Virus record (IMG/VR): IMGVR_UViG_3300031857_000156
Span: 1-64,000 of that record
Length of the DNA stretch: 64,000 nt
Direction: 5' to 3' (one strand)
Source: a virus
The notes beneath the pieces were generated by a model, which was not told where the DNA came from, did not search any database, and worked only from the letters and a program-made list of their open reading frames with translations. The stretch's first letter is position 1; every line of letters begins with the position of its first letter. Positions 18,078-29,849 of this stretch are shown here, piece after piece. The position numbers and the translations under genes were made by a program.

Positions 18078-19124
18078 TTATGCCTCGTAAAACTTAAGGT
18101 TTGTTTTTAATCTTTCTATCTCGGGCGCCATAGCAACTGCTATTCGCCCGTGTTTAATTGCCTCATCTTTTAATTGCAAATTGTGAGCACTTAATGCCAA
18201 CAAATCATGCGGTAAATACCCCCACGCTGCCGCGTTGTACGTGTGCTGCGCAAGGTTTTGGGTTATGCTAAGTGCGGTTTTGACTGCTCCGTAGCATTCT
18301 GGCCACAAATCTTTTTTATAGCACCCGTAGGCCAGCTCGTACCAATTTTCTCTGAGCGATGGTTCTTCCGCGCACGCTATTCTCAACCACCGCATTCCAT
18401 CTTGATGCAAATTCTCTAATGACCCGCCAATCATTCTCATGGCGTGGCTTCTTTCAAGAGGCCAAATAGCGCCTTTGAGTGTCAGATAGCGCTGCAACTC
18501 TGACGTAGCCTCTTCCCACATCGCTCTGTAAGTGTACTCACGGCCTAGATAGTACGACATGCGAGAACAGTTGGGGTCTTCTTGCACGCCGACCTTTAAC
18601 ATCTCTAAATACTGCCCACGAGACTTTGTTGGGTCGGGGTGATGTGACATAAGCACATCGTTTGTCTGCGCGTAAATGTCTTTGTGTCTTGAGTCTGGAG
18701 TAATGTACTCGTGGCACATATACTTCCAGTAATACCCAGACCGAGCATGAATCCTAGACGGATAGAATATTAATCCGTTGCCAGAATCAAACCCAAAACC
18801 CATCCTGGTGTGGCCGTCATTAAATATTTTCTCGACGTAATCTCGCCAGCCTGGTTTTAACACCTCATCCAAATCCATCGACACGCACACGTCGACGTCT
18901 TTGGGCACTAAAGACAACGCGACATTTCTTGCCGCATCAAAGCGCCAGGGAGACACAAATATCTCGTAAACCTGAGCGCCGCACTCTTTTGCTACTTCAA
19001 CGGTCCTATCTTCCGAACCGGTGTCCGCTATTAATATAAGATCTGCATCTTTGGCGGAATCACAAAATCTTTTTACGTGCTGTTCTTCGTTTTTACTAAT
19101 TGCATATACAGCAATTTTCATCAA
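18078..19124 (-). CDS. Glycosyltransferase family 2-like with TPR-like tail
   Basis: 348 residues. The N-terminal GT-A-type fold has KIAVYAISKNEEQHVKRF, then LIADTGSEDRTVEVAKE, and MDLDEVL as the DxD-like metal/nucleotide-sugar motif. The C-terminal 170 residues contain helical pairs like tetratricopeptide repeats. It may glycosylate virion fibres or host surface sugars. An adjacent second ATG (19121) is an equally good start. Confidence 0.8.
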   Translation of the reverse strand: MMKIAVYAISKNEEQHVKRFCDSAKDADLILIADTGSEDRTVEVAKECGAQVYEIFVSPWRFDAARNVALSLVPKDVDVCVSMDLDEVLKPGWRDYVEKIFNDGHTRMGFGFDSGNGLIFYPSRIHARSGYYWKYMCHEYITPDSRHKDIYAQTNDVLMSHHPDPTKSRGQYLEMLKVGVQEDPNCSRMSYYLGREYTYRAMWEEATSELQRYLTLKGAIWPLERSHAMRMIGGSLENLHQDGMRWLRIACAEEPSLRENWYELAYGCYKKDLWPECYGAVKTALSITQNLAQHTYNAAAWGYLPHDLLALSAHNLQLKDEAIKHGRIAVAMAPEIERLKTNLKFYEA

Positions 19125-19135
19125 ACGCCTCTCTG

Positions 19136-21530
<2,395 letters not shown>

Positions 21531-21531
21531 T

Positions 21532-22044
<513 letters not shown>

Positions 22045-22045
22045 G

Positions 22046-22348
22046 TTACTTTATGCCAGCTTGAATTACAGTCAGCGCATCGCCAGACACACCAGCAGTA
22101 ACCCGAATGGCAGTAAATGGTTGGCCCAAAAAGTCAGGGCCGTTAGGAGCAGCTGTGGGGGCAGTGACCCATGAAAAAGTCGGAGCAACAAAATTCCCGT
22201 TTACAACAGGGAACGGGTCCGTCATGGATACTTGGACAATCCCCGTCCCTGTTGCTGTATAAGACACCATAAACGGCGCGATGTACTTATCCAGAACTAC
22301 AGGTTCTGTTGCGCCGCTCACCCCTGCTAATACAGTTGTTTGGCGCAT
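22046..22348 (-). CDS. Hypothetical virion protein
   Basis: 100 residues, beta-rich ([22 protein letters not shown]). The size and pattern match small phage capsid-region proteins. No motif recognised. It lies between the collagen-like gene and the 140-residue gene, in one operon. Confidence 0.6.
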   Translation of the reverse strand: MRQTTVLAGVSGATEPVVLDKYIAPFMVSYTATGTGIVQVSMTDPFPVVNGNFVAPTFSWVTAPTAAPNGPDFLGQPFTAIRVTAGVSGDALTVIQAGIK

Positions 22349-22360
22349 TTTAGATCCTTA

Positions 22361-22783
22361 TTAGAGCGGAGTTGCGAGGGTGTTGACAACAGCAACCCAA
22401 GGAGCAGCCTGGTTGCCGTTTCCTTTCCATTGCACTACGGAGCTTGGGGGCACTTCGACGCCGGTTACCGAGCCGTTAATTGGCTGGCTGCCGTAGCCTT
22501 TGAGTGTGCCAGTAACAGCACCTTCGTTAAACACTGCGCCTTGTGCGCCGTCATAACGGGGGTCTGCGGGTTGGGAGGTTGTCGTAAATGTGCCGCTTTG
22601 AACTTGCGGCAGAGTCATCGTTACGGCTGCTGTGGGGCCGCCGTTAGCAGCAGACAGTAGAACGTAACTTCCAGTTGCATCGAGATTGGCAGCAGTAACG
22701 CCAGCGCCAATGATGTAGGCGGTCGATGCGCCCATGAAGCCGCCAATAGACCGGACTGGGCCGGAGAACGTGGTCATAGCCAT
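22361..22783 (-). CDS. Hypothetical head-decoration-like protein
   Basis: 140 residues, Gly/Ala/Thr-rich and beta-patterned. It is the first gene after the promoter motif at 22877 and the terminator behind the capsid gene, so it opens the fibre operon. It could be a capsid-decorating protein; not recognised by family. Confidence 0.6.
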   Translation of the reverse strand: MAMTTFSGPVRSIGGFMGASTAYIIGAGVTAANLDATGSYVLLSAANGGPTAAVTMTLPQVQSGTFTTTSQPADPRYDGAQGAVFNEGAVTGTLKGYGSQPINGSVTGVEVPPSSVVQWKGNGNQAAPWVAVVNTLATPL

Positions 22784-22876
22784 TATATTTTTCCTTATCT
22801 TAGAGGATGCCCCAAGCCGTCTCTAAGTCGTCAGCTGGGAAGTAACAGCTGTCTGAATGGGGCGATGATCTTCCTA

Positions 22877-22896
22877 TTACCACTTATGCAAAAAAG
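22877..22896 (-). promoter_or_regulatory. Candidate phage promoter motif
   Basis: The minus strand reads TTTTTTGCATAAGTGGTAAT in a 186-bp gap. It is placed right after the capsid-gene terminator, so it would restart transcription of the fibre region. Confidence 0.6.
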
Positions 22897-22917
22897 GGCC
22901 TAAATAGGCCCTAATGC

Positions 22918-22947
22918 AAAAAGGCCGGTCTTTCAACCGGCCTTTTT
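22918..22947. terminator. Bidirectional-looking terminator after the capsid gene
   Basis: GGCCGGT / ACCGGCC stem with a 6-nt loop, flanked by A5 and T5, 23 bp beyond the capsid stop. It would end the head transcript read on the minus strand. A second short palindrome (GGGCCTA/TAGGCCC) follows at 22896-22911. Confidence 0.75.
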
Positions 22948-22969
22948 GGTACTACACTTTTAACACCTT

Positions 22970-23887
22970 TTAGACACCGGCGGTGCCGAAGATGTTCCTT
23001 GCGTCATGCCAACCAGTAGCATAGCGCTCAGTTGCCTTGTAGCGCATGCTATCAGTTTCAAAGTCCCCCTCCATAGATTTCTCAAGAGGACGACGCATGA
23101 CCAGCATCAGACCGTTCTCTGCGTCGGTCTGGATCCACCAAGCTTTCGTGGAGCTCAGACGGGTCACAACGTGTGCGCCCTTCGGAAGCATACCAGTCGA
23201 CTTGATCGGGTTCAGATCGTTGTCAGCAGTGCCGGAACGAAGAACAGACTTCAGAATAACTTCAGCCTGGAACTCAAGTGCCGGGGGAACGATAAGCTGC
23301 TCTGCCTTCAGACGGATACGCTTACCATTGTTGTCAATGGCTCCGCGAATCTGAATGAGCATCTGCTCAACAGAAGTCTGCGACAGGTTAGCTGCAGTGG
23401 CCAGTGTGTTGCTGTAGGTCAGACCGTTAGCAACGGGGTGATTAGCGTTCACCAGAGTGACGCCATCGCCGCCGACATAGCCTGCGGTGAACGCGAAGTT
23501 CAGCAGGTTAGCACACAGGGTTTCCTTGGTTTCAATCATGGATTGAGCAAGGTGTTTGGCAAAAGTGCTGCCGATACGGATATGATCGCCGTCTTCCATC
23601 AGCACTTTGGTCAGGGCATAAGCCAGGCCATAGATTTGATAGATGAAGCGGGTGATATACAGCGTACCGCCTTGATCGTACGAAACCGGGGTTCCGTCGG
23701 GCATTGCGGGAGCTGCATTCATACCGAACAGCATTACTTCTTCGTGATAGTTGCGCGGAATGCCTTGGATTTGCTCAACAAACCCTTTCCACTCGTCATC
23801 ACGTTGTTCGTAAACACCATCAAAGACTTCGTTGATAATCGGCTCGACTACCGCACGAAAGTCTGTACTACGCATTGGGGCTGCCAT
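22970..23887 (-). CDS. Major capsid protein
   Basis: 305 residues. Position (after scaffold and a small head gene, before a terminator) and features fit a capsid protein of the HK97 fold. A long N-terminal helix (FRAVVEPIINEVFDGVYEQ) precedes a middle domain with LIVPPALEFQAEVIL and KGAHVVTRLSSTKAWWIQTDAENGL, as in Mu gpT-like capsids, ending GWHDARNIFGTAGV. No delta-domain extension is seen, consistent with the separate scaffold at 25163. Confidence 0.8.
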   Translation of the reverse strand: MAAPMRSTDFRAVVEPIINEVFDGVYEQRDDEWKGFVEQIQGIPRNYHEEVMLFGMNAAPAMPDGTPVSYDQGGTLYITRFIYQIYGLAYALTKVLMEDGDHIRIGSTFAKHLAQSMIETKETLCANLLNFAFTAGYVGGDGVTLVNANHPVANGLTYSNTLATAANLSQTSVEQMLIQIRGAIDNNGKRIRLKAEQLIVPPALEFQAEVILKSVLRSGTADNDLNPIKSTGMLPKGAHVVTRLSSTKAWWIQTDAENGLMLVMRRPLEKSMEGDFETDSMRYKATERYATGWHDARNIFGTAGV

Positions 23888-23911
23888 TTGCTAGTTTCCT
23901 TTCGTTGTTAA

Positions 23912-24580
23912 TTAAGCCTGTGAAGCCTTGGGGGCCACAAACGAGTTATTTGCAATCTTGACTTGCACGATTGTGTAGGTGTCACCCCACTGGTTTGTTT
24001 CACCAGGGGGATAAGCAACTTCACGACCAAGACCGACAACGCGGACTTGACCTTGCGAGCCAGAAGCAACCGGGGTTGCTGCCAGAGCCGTAGTCGAGAA
24101 TCCAGCTCCACCATTTCCAATAGACGTGCCGCTTGCGGTTGTGTAACCGGCGGTTGCGCTAAAGTTGTACTGGCGGCCCAGATAGGCAGTAGTGGCCGAG
24201 CCCTCAACTTGAGCCTCGTACACAACTTCCGGATCGGTCCATACCCAGAAAATGATGTCGGTGGAAGCATCTAGCGTGGCTTTAGAAGCAAACTTAGCCA
24301 CAGAGCGACGGCCCTGCGAATCAGTAAACTCTACGCCATCAAAGACGCCGAAGACTGGCGACGTGGCTGCTGCCGCAGCAGCAATCGTCAATTGGCCAGA
24401 AGCATTGAGACCTACAGGCTGATACTGATAAAAAGCAGTTGATACACTCAGCGAGTACGGTGCCGTATAAGTACCACTTCCGGGGCTGAAGGTGTTCGTG
24501 CCAACGAAGGCAGTCGCACGGTCCAGGCCACTGGGGTGGTAAATGGGCTTCAGACCAAAGGGTTTAAATGTTGTTGCCAT
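23912..24580 (-). CDS. Head protein, decoration-like
   Basis: 222 residues, starting MATTFKPFGLKPIYHPSGLDRATAF, a pattern common just before phage capsid genes. It is beta-rich with an Ala-rich stretch and ends in VKIANNSFVAPKASQA. Probably a capsid decoration or minor head protein. Confidence 0.65.
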   Translation of the reverse strand: MATTFKPFGLKPIYHPSGLDRATAFVGTNTFSPGSGTYTAPYSLSVSTAFYQYQPVGLNASGQLTIAAAAAATSPVFGVFDGVEFTDSQGRRSVAKFASKATLDASTDIIFWVWTDPEVVYEAQVEGSATTAYLGRQYNFSATAGYTTASGTSIGNGGAGFSTTALAATPVASGSQGQVRVVGLGREVAYPPGETNQWGDTYTIVQVKIANNSFVAPKASQA

Positions 24581-24608
24581 TTATTTATCCTTTGTTTGTT
24601 GAAGAATG

Positions 24609-25160
24609 TTATTCAAAGCGAACGTTAGCATTCGCCCTTGCGATCTCTTTCTCCATTTCCAAAATTCCGCCTTCAAGAATTGATCGCCCGCCTTTTCCTT
24701 CTTGCGAAGCGCTCCGAACTTGCGCAGTAATATTTTTCTGGTGTTCGAGCGGATCTTCCAGGTGCAGCATGCGCATCACTTCTTGATAGATCTCTTCTGG
24801 TAATTTGAAAAGGACCATCTCGTTACAACTAACACAGCCTTCAAACTTGCCTGAACTCATCTTGCCTAGCGATTCAAAGCCCTTGCCTAACTCGGCGGCT
24901 TTCACTGGCTCATAGCCTAAAGCTAAACGTTTGTCGATACTGTCGTACTGGTTAGTAGTGCTCAACCAGCACAAATGAAACCCAGGAATTACATCCTTAG
25001 GTATTGTTGGCAGTGCGCTATTCTGCCACTTATCACGAAACGCTTCTAGGCGTTCCCTGCGCTTGACATCTTCTTCGTTCGCAGTGTTGCGAGTCTTAAC
25101 CTCATTGACGCGCTCTTCTAGGCGGTCATCTAAGTCACGTTTAATTCTTGCGTTTGCCAT
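24609..25160 (-). CDS. Conserved head-region protein
   Basis: 183 residues, mainly helical. A FHLCWLSTTNQYDSIDKRLALGYEPV core and a CVSCNEMVLFKLPEEIYQEVM segment with a CxxC pair are visible. It lies between scaffold and head-decoration genes, 2 bp from the scaffold. The core resembles small phage proteins of unknown function adjacent to scaffolds. Confidence 0.65.
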   Translation of the reverse strand: MANARIKRDLDDRLEERVNEVKTRNTANEEDVKRRERLEAFRDKWQNSALPTIPKDVIPGFHLCWLSTTNQYDSIDKRLALGYEPVKAAELGKGFESLGKMSSGKFEGCVSCNEMVLFKLPEEIYQEVMRMLHLEDPLEHQKNITAQVRSASQEGKGGRSILEGGILEMEKEIARANANVRFE

Positions 25161-25162
25161 AA

Positions 25163-26158
25163 TTATCCTCGATTCTGTCTATCGTACGCGGCGTAAGCCT
25201 TAATCATCGCGTTGCGCTTGTTTTGGTCATCCCATGCGCCCGCGTCCTTAATTGCTTGGACACGCTCACGACTTAGCGTGATTGTGCTGGCGGACTTGGC
25301 TGACGGATTGGCTGTTCGACTTGATGCCGTTGGGCTAACCCGTTTAGCGCTTGTCCCCGTCCTTGCTGCGTACCTATGAGGCAAACGTACAGCCAATCGA
25401 TTATCCAGTTCGTCCCAATATTCCGGATCCGCTGGGTCCCATCCATCAGCTGCTAAATCTTGGTCGATCACTTTGGCGATGCGGCTGTCTGTGTCACGCG
25501 CCTGGGGGTCGTACCATTTATTCTTTTGCAACCAACCGGTTGCCAGCTCCTGTACCTCTGATCCCCTTGGAGTTGGCACGTTTTGAGCCGGCTGTTTAAC
25601 CTGCTCCAGTTGTTGCTTTTTATAGGCCTGCATATTGACAAGCCTATTTTTTGCTTCTTGCAACTGCTCCAGATATTCAACCTGTGCTGCTGCGTCGTTA
25701 CTCTGTGCTGCCTGTAGCAGCTTCATCTTGGCGTATTCGACCCGAGTTGCCTCGTCCTCGATTGCCTTGTCTACTTGAGCAAATTGGTAAGATACTGCGG
25801 TGTTTTCTACCGCAGCAAGGCGTCTAGCAAGCTCCTCATTTTTACGCTCAAGCGCGCTGATTTTGTGCTTCGCCGACGCTTCTCTTTGTTTAGCGAGCTC
25901 TTTTTTAAGCCTACGCTCTTCCCGACGAGCCTCGCGAATTCTTTGTCGATCTTCGTCGGTCTCTTCATCGTCGTCAGATCCGCTCTGAACATCCCCGGAC
26001 TCTTCCAAATCAGCGTCGTCAGAGGCTTCAGCATCGTCTTCGGTCTCCTTCGCATCAACTTTCTTGTCTTCATCGAAAGGATCCTCTTCCATCTCCACAG
26101 CCGCCATTACTCGACCGTCTTCCAGTTCTTTGACTGGGATATTCTTTTCTTCTGCCAT
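25163..26158 (-). CDS. Capsid scaffolding protein
   Basis: 331 residues with the usual layout: a strongly acidic N-terminal third (Asp/Glu runs at about 22-70), then long charged coiled coil (75-200), then a GWDPADPEYWDELDNRL segment and a basic C-terminal tail with likely capsid-binding role. It lies one gene from the decoration gene and two from the capsid gene. It should be absent from mature virions. Confidence 0.75.
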   Translation of the reverse strand: MAEEKNIPVKELEDGRVMAAVEMEEDPFDEDKKVDAKETEDDAEASDDADLEESGDVQSGSDDDEETDEDRQRIREARREERRLKKELAKQREASAKHKISALERKNEELARRLAAVENTAVSYQFAQVDKAIEDEATRVEYAKMKLLQAAQSNDAAAQVEYLEQLQEAKNRLVNMQAYKKQQLEQVKQPAQNVPTPRGSEVQELATGWLQKNKWYDPQARDTDSRIAKVIDQDLAADGWDPADPEYWDELDNRLAVRLPHRYAARTGTSAKRVSPTASSRTANPSAKSASTITLSRERVQAIKDAGAWDDQNKRNAMIKAYAAYDRQNRG

Positions 26159-26176
26159 ATCTCACCTTATACAAAG

Positions 26177-26617
26177 TTAATCTACAAAGGCTTTCATGCG
26201 CTGGGCATGCTCAAAGCTGCGAATCCGGCTGATTACTTCGCGCGCCTGGATGGTAATAAACACTACCGGAGCGCCCTCATCTTCTGGATTCACAACAAAC
26301 CGGTCGCCGCCATACTTGATGGTTCTTACCAGGTCGCCTACCTTGCACCACGGGCCCTCGGGCCAGGGTTCCAACGTATCAGGGCTTTTATATGCCAGGG
26401 GACCAATCTGTTTGACTTTGGCAACCGTCTCGTTAAAGCGCAACGTTGCTCTGGTCTCGTCTACAAGAATGATCCCGCCTTTGCTTGCGGTTTTTTCCCG
26501 GCGTAGCTGCACAAGCACGCGGTCGCCGGCTACATCAATCCCAGGGTCTATCTCCGGGAAACACTCGAGCTCGGTTCGCAAGTCCGGCTCATCTTTTTGC
26601 ACCAAATCAAATGCCAT
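26177..26617 (-). CDS. GroES-like co-chaperonin
   Basis: 146 residues. DRVLVQLRREKTASKGGIILVDET is the GroES core beta barrel with the mobile-loop GGIIL, followed by VAKVKQIGPLAY and KVGDLVRTIKYGGDRF. An extension of about 20 residues lies N-terminal to the barrel. Phage co-chaperonins (T4 gp31 type) help the host GroEL fold large capsid proteins; the location beside the scaffold supports this. Confidence 0.8.
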   Translation of the reverse strand: MAFDLVQKDEPDLRTELECFPEIDPGIDVAGDRVLVQLRREKTASKGGIILVDETRATLRFNETVAKVKQIGPLAYKSPDTLEPWPEGPWCKVGDLVRTIKYGGDRFVVNPEDEGAPVVFITIQAREVISRIRSFEHAQRMKAFVD

Positions 26618-26634
26618 ACGGCAGTCCTCCTAGG

Positions 26635-26826
26635 CTATTCAGCCTCGTCGTTCTCGGTTAAAATGTCATCTATGATGACGAGGGCTTTGGTTAAACCCTC
26701 TGCTTGACCCACAAGCCTTTGATACTGGTCAAAGCTGTGGATATTCGCTCCAGACGCGATACCCGCGTCCAAAATAATTTTTTGTTCTTTGACTCGGCGA
26801 ATTATCTCGCCGACAATATCTCGCAT
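26635..26826 (-). CDS. Small helical protein
   Basis: 63 residues, helical, with conserved QKIILDAGIASGANIHSFDQYQRLVGQAEGL. This pattern appears in small head-region phage proteins. Function unknown. A weak promoter-like motif lies just upstream. Confidence 0.6.
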   Translation of the reverse strand: MRDIVGEIIRRVKEQKIILDAGIASGANIHSFDQYQRLVGQAEGLTKALVIIDDILTENDEAE

Positions 26827-26829
26827 AAA

Positions 26830-26848
26830 ACAACCTATGCAAGACTTT
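26830..26848 (-). promoter_or_regulatory. Weak candidate phage promoter motif
   Basis: The minus strand reads GTCTTGCATAGGTTGTTTT; it differs from TTGCATAAGT at one base and lacks the T-run. It lies between the two small genes after the portal. Confidence 0.3.
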
Positions 26849-26880
26849 TTTAATTTACGCCCTAGACCTTAAAAATTACT

Positions 26881-27102
26881 TTAATACTTCGGTCCAAACT
26901 GATCGCGGACGTTGCTGTACGGGCCAACCTTGCCGGCGTTTTTCATTTTGGCCTGGGCTGCGCCGCGCTTCCAGTTATTGTCCCGGTGCGAGCCTGATGC
27001 GCCCGGATCGATGTCCGTTGCGCCGTTGCCGCCGCCATATCCGGGTTTGCCAGTCTCCTGATATGTCTGGCGGAAACCTTTGAGTTGCTGATCTGATGCC
27101 AT
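26881..27102 (-). CDS. Small hypothetical protein next to portal
   Basis: 73 residues, Gly/Asn/Lys-rich with GYGGGNGATDIDPGASGSHRDNNW. Its start overlaps the portal stop. It could be a minor head or portal-associated protein; no domain recognised. Confidence 0.6.
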   Translation of the reverse strand: MASDQQLKGFRQTYQETGKPGYGGGNGATDIDPGASGSHRDNNWKRGAAQAKMKNAGKVGPYSNVRDQFGPKY

Positions 27103-29849
27103 TAAACTACTCCTTGTGGTGGTTGTTGTGCTTCTATTTGTTGTTGAACTGCCTGCGCCTGCTGACGAAAGGCCTCTTGCTCTACCGCGATACCATGCTT
27201 GCGGATGTCTGCATCGGCCGTGTTAATTGCGTCAATTGCCGACATGATTTGCTCATTCTCAAGCTGCCGCTGCATGCCGTCTAGCTGAGCGCCTGTCTGC
27301 ATGGCCGCGATGCGCTCGCGCGATGCGTTGTTGATGTTAGCCGTGGCAATGTTGGTTGCGTTTTTCTGGCTATCAATTTGACTCTGGGTCTGGTATTTAG
27401 CCATGAGCTCTGTGACCCTCTGCTGCAGCTCGGCAACCTTGATTTCGTAGTCTTGCTTTTGCTGAGCCGCCTGCTGTTGCATCTTAATCATTGCTTCTTG
27501 TGCTTTGCGCTCAGTTTCTGCCATCTGCGTTTTCATCAGCACGTTTGCCGTTGGATCCATCGCCGCGGCCTGCTCCATAGCAGCCTGCTTAGCCTGCTGT
27601 ACCTTCTGCACCAGACCCATAATCGCAGGCTGCGCGCCCTGGAAAGTTGCCTCGGCGTCCTGACTTACCATTTCAGCTGCCAGAGCCAGTGCCTGCTGAT
27701 CTTCTAACGTCAGCGGTTTTTCTTCGTGCAGACGGAGCGTGTCCTGTCCGCCGGCTGCCTCGGCCACGTATGCGCGCATCGACTGCAGATAGTGCAGTGT
27801 CAGGTGCTGCTTGATGTGCTCCAAAGCGATAGGCGCAAATTGCGGCCCGATAAGGGGGCTGCCACCATAATTGGGGTCCTGAGCATACGCCAAGTGAACC
27901 TTGATGTGCGCTAAATGATCCTGATCCGGGTAGGCTGCCGCGGGGCGGCCCATGGACATTGCAACGTTCTCCAGGGCCGGGTTGGCCTCTTTTATTCCAT
28001 CTGGATCGGGCAATATCTCGCTAATCGCAGGCACTTTTAGCTGCTTCAGAACGCGCCGGTGGGCAGCGCGAAGATCGTACAATTGCGGCGCAGAATTAGC
28101 TATTTGCAAAATAGCTTGCGCCTGCGCCAGACGCTGTGTCTCTGAGAATATGTTTGGATCCGACACCGGACGGATGTCGTTATTTGACGCAAAGTCACGC
28201 ACTTCAATTTCGGTGCCCGATTGGTTGTCCATCTCCTCCAAATACCAATGATTGATACGAGAAAGGATCTTGAACGACTTAGCTTGCGAGCGGTGCAGCC
28301 GGGCATGGATGCTTGAGAACACCTTTGCACCTTGCTCAATCAGTGCTTGGGTGGTGCCCACTGGCGTGTTAGCGTTTGCGTCGCCAATCTTTTCCTCGGC
28401 GGTCGTCACCACGCCTTTTGCAGCAGTTGTTAACCATCCAAGGAGGTTGTATAAAACACTCGAGGGTTGGTTAAACGGCAACGGCATAGCCAACTTGCGG
28501 ACATCGTCCACACCAGGGGCACCTTCGATCTCTAGAACCTGCGTCGGTTCAATCCGGTCACTTTGGCCAGAGATGCGTCCACCTTTAAGCTTAAGCATCG
28601 TCTGACTGTTGTTAATGTGTGCAGAATCCAACAGAGCGCGAAGAGCGCCAGTAAGGGCGGCAGACAGACCACCAATAAGATGAGGAAGCCCAATGGCGTA
28701 CGCACCACGCCACGGGATAAACTTAAACTCAACGATCCAATCGAGCTTTGTAAGTTTTTCATCGCCGGATTCCCAGTTACGATAAAGCGACAGCACCTTG
28801 TTGCTGCTGTCATCAATGGTCAGAATGTAAGGAGCGCGGCGGCCTTCTGTTTCAGGATCGTCTTCTAAGCGCAAAAAGCAAGTGATCTCATAAACACGAC
28901 GGACGTTGTCGATGTTTTTCTGCGGGATTGACCGGCCTTCAATTTTGTTGTTTGCCATGGTTGAGCGCGTTTGTTCATCTTGCTCAATACCAGCGGGCGG
29001 AATGCTGTCAATGTCACGATAAAGACCCTGATCCGTGCGCTGACGAAACACGTCTTCTGTGATGTCTTGTTGCTCAGTTACTCGAGGCGAGGTGTAAAAG
29101 TTTGTTGTTGAGTAAGGCAGGAAGATGTTGTCAATCGGAATCCACTCGCAAGTGGGCCGAAGCTGTTCATTATCCCAACGCCATTTAAAGTACTGCGAGC
29201 CGCCAAGTGGAAGCTGCGTAAGGATCTGCTCCATCTCATCACGGTACTCCTCAACCTGCTCTGTAAGCTGCCAGTTAAGAAACTGTGATTTGCGCTCAGC
29301 AACATCTACACGCTTGCGGTCTGCCTCGCCTTTTATTTCCGACTTAACAATCCCTTCAGGCGGGAGTAGCTCTCTTGCGCTAGACGCCGCAAAGTCGACA
29401 CAAGCTTCCGCCATAACTGGATGCACAACTTTGGAAGCTCCGTCAAACGTTGCGCCACCAGGCGCGTCTTTGCCAAGTCCTGTCCTTCGTAGTCCTTCTT
29501 CATACTGTTTGTCCCTTTCTTTGCGTGCTTCGCGATCAACAGTGATGTACTCTTGATATTCGTTAGCAAGCGCTTCTAAGACGCCCTGATCCATCGTTTC
29601 AGCCAAGTTTGCATAAAACTCTGGATTTTCGTTGGGGCCTTCTTTTGGTGTGTAATTAATGACCACCGAGCCATCATCAAGCTCAATGACCTCTTCATCG
29701 CTTTCGCCCGGGTCCAAGCCAAGAACTTCTTCAATGTTTTCTATCTCTTGCTCTTGCATCAAAGACTCTTGAAAGTCTTCGTCTTTTTGCAAGTCAAGAG
29801 AAGTTAACGAGGCTCCTTGCTGTATCGGCATTTGGGGCAGTTGCGGCAT
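27102..29849 (-). CDS. Portal protein
   Basis: 915 residues, a large podoviral-type portal. The acidic N-terminus precedes the wing and clip region (SAREL LPPEGIVKSEI; WRWDNEQLRPTCEWIPIDNIFLPYSTTN). The segment DWIVEFKFIPWRGAYAIGLPHLIGGLSAALTGALRALLDS is the conserved portal stem. The Gln/Ala-rich C-terminal coiled coil (about 760-915) could form a barrel. It would form the dodecameric vertex for DNA packaging. Confidence 0.85.
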   Translation of the reverse strand: MPQLPQMPIQQGASLTSLDLQKDEDFQESLMQEQEIENIEEVLGLDPGESDEEVIELDDGSVVINYTPKEGPNENPEFYANLAETMDQGVLEALANEYQEYITVDREARKERDKQYEEGLRRTGLGKDAPGGATFDGASKVVHPVMAEACVDFAASSARELLPPEGIVKSEIKGEADRKRVDVAERKSQFLNWQLTEQVEEYRDEMEQILTQLPLGGSQYFKWRWDNEQLRPTCEWIPIDNIFLPYSTTNFYTSPRVTEQQDITEDVFRQRTDQGLYRDIDSIPPAGIEQDEQTRSTMANNKIEGRSIPQKNIDNVRRVYEITCFLRLEDDPETEGRRAPYILTIDDSSNKVLSLYRNWESGDEKLTKLDWIVEFKFIPWRGAYAIGLPHLIGGLSAALTGALRALLDSAHINNSQTMLKLKGGRISGQSDRIEPTQVLEIEGAPGVDDVRKLAMPLPFNQPSSVLYNLLGWLTTAAKGVVTTAEEKIGDANANTPVGTTQALIEQGAKVFSSIHARLHRSQAKSFKILSRINHWYLEEMDNQSGTEIEVRDFASNNDIRPVSDPNIFSETQRLAQAQAILQIANSAPQLYDLRAAHRRVLKQLKVPAISEILPDPDGIKEANPALENVAMSMGRPAAAYPDQDHLAHIKVHLAYAQDPNYGGSPLIGPQFAPIALEHIKQHLTLHYLQSMRAYVAEAAGGQDTLRLHEEKPLTLEDQQALALAAEMVSQDAEATFQGAQPAIMGLVQKVQQAKQAAMEQAAAMDPTANVLMKTQMAETERKAQEAMIKMQQQAAQQKQDYEIKVAELQQRVTELMAKYQTQSQIDSQKNATNIATANINNASRERIAAMQTGAQLDGMQRQLENEQIMSAIDAINTADADIRKHGIAVEQEAFRQQAQAVQQQIEAQQPPQGVV

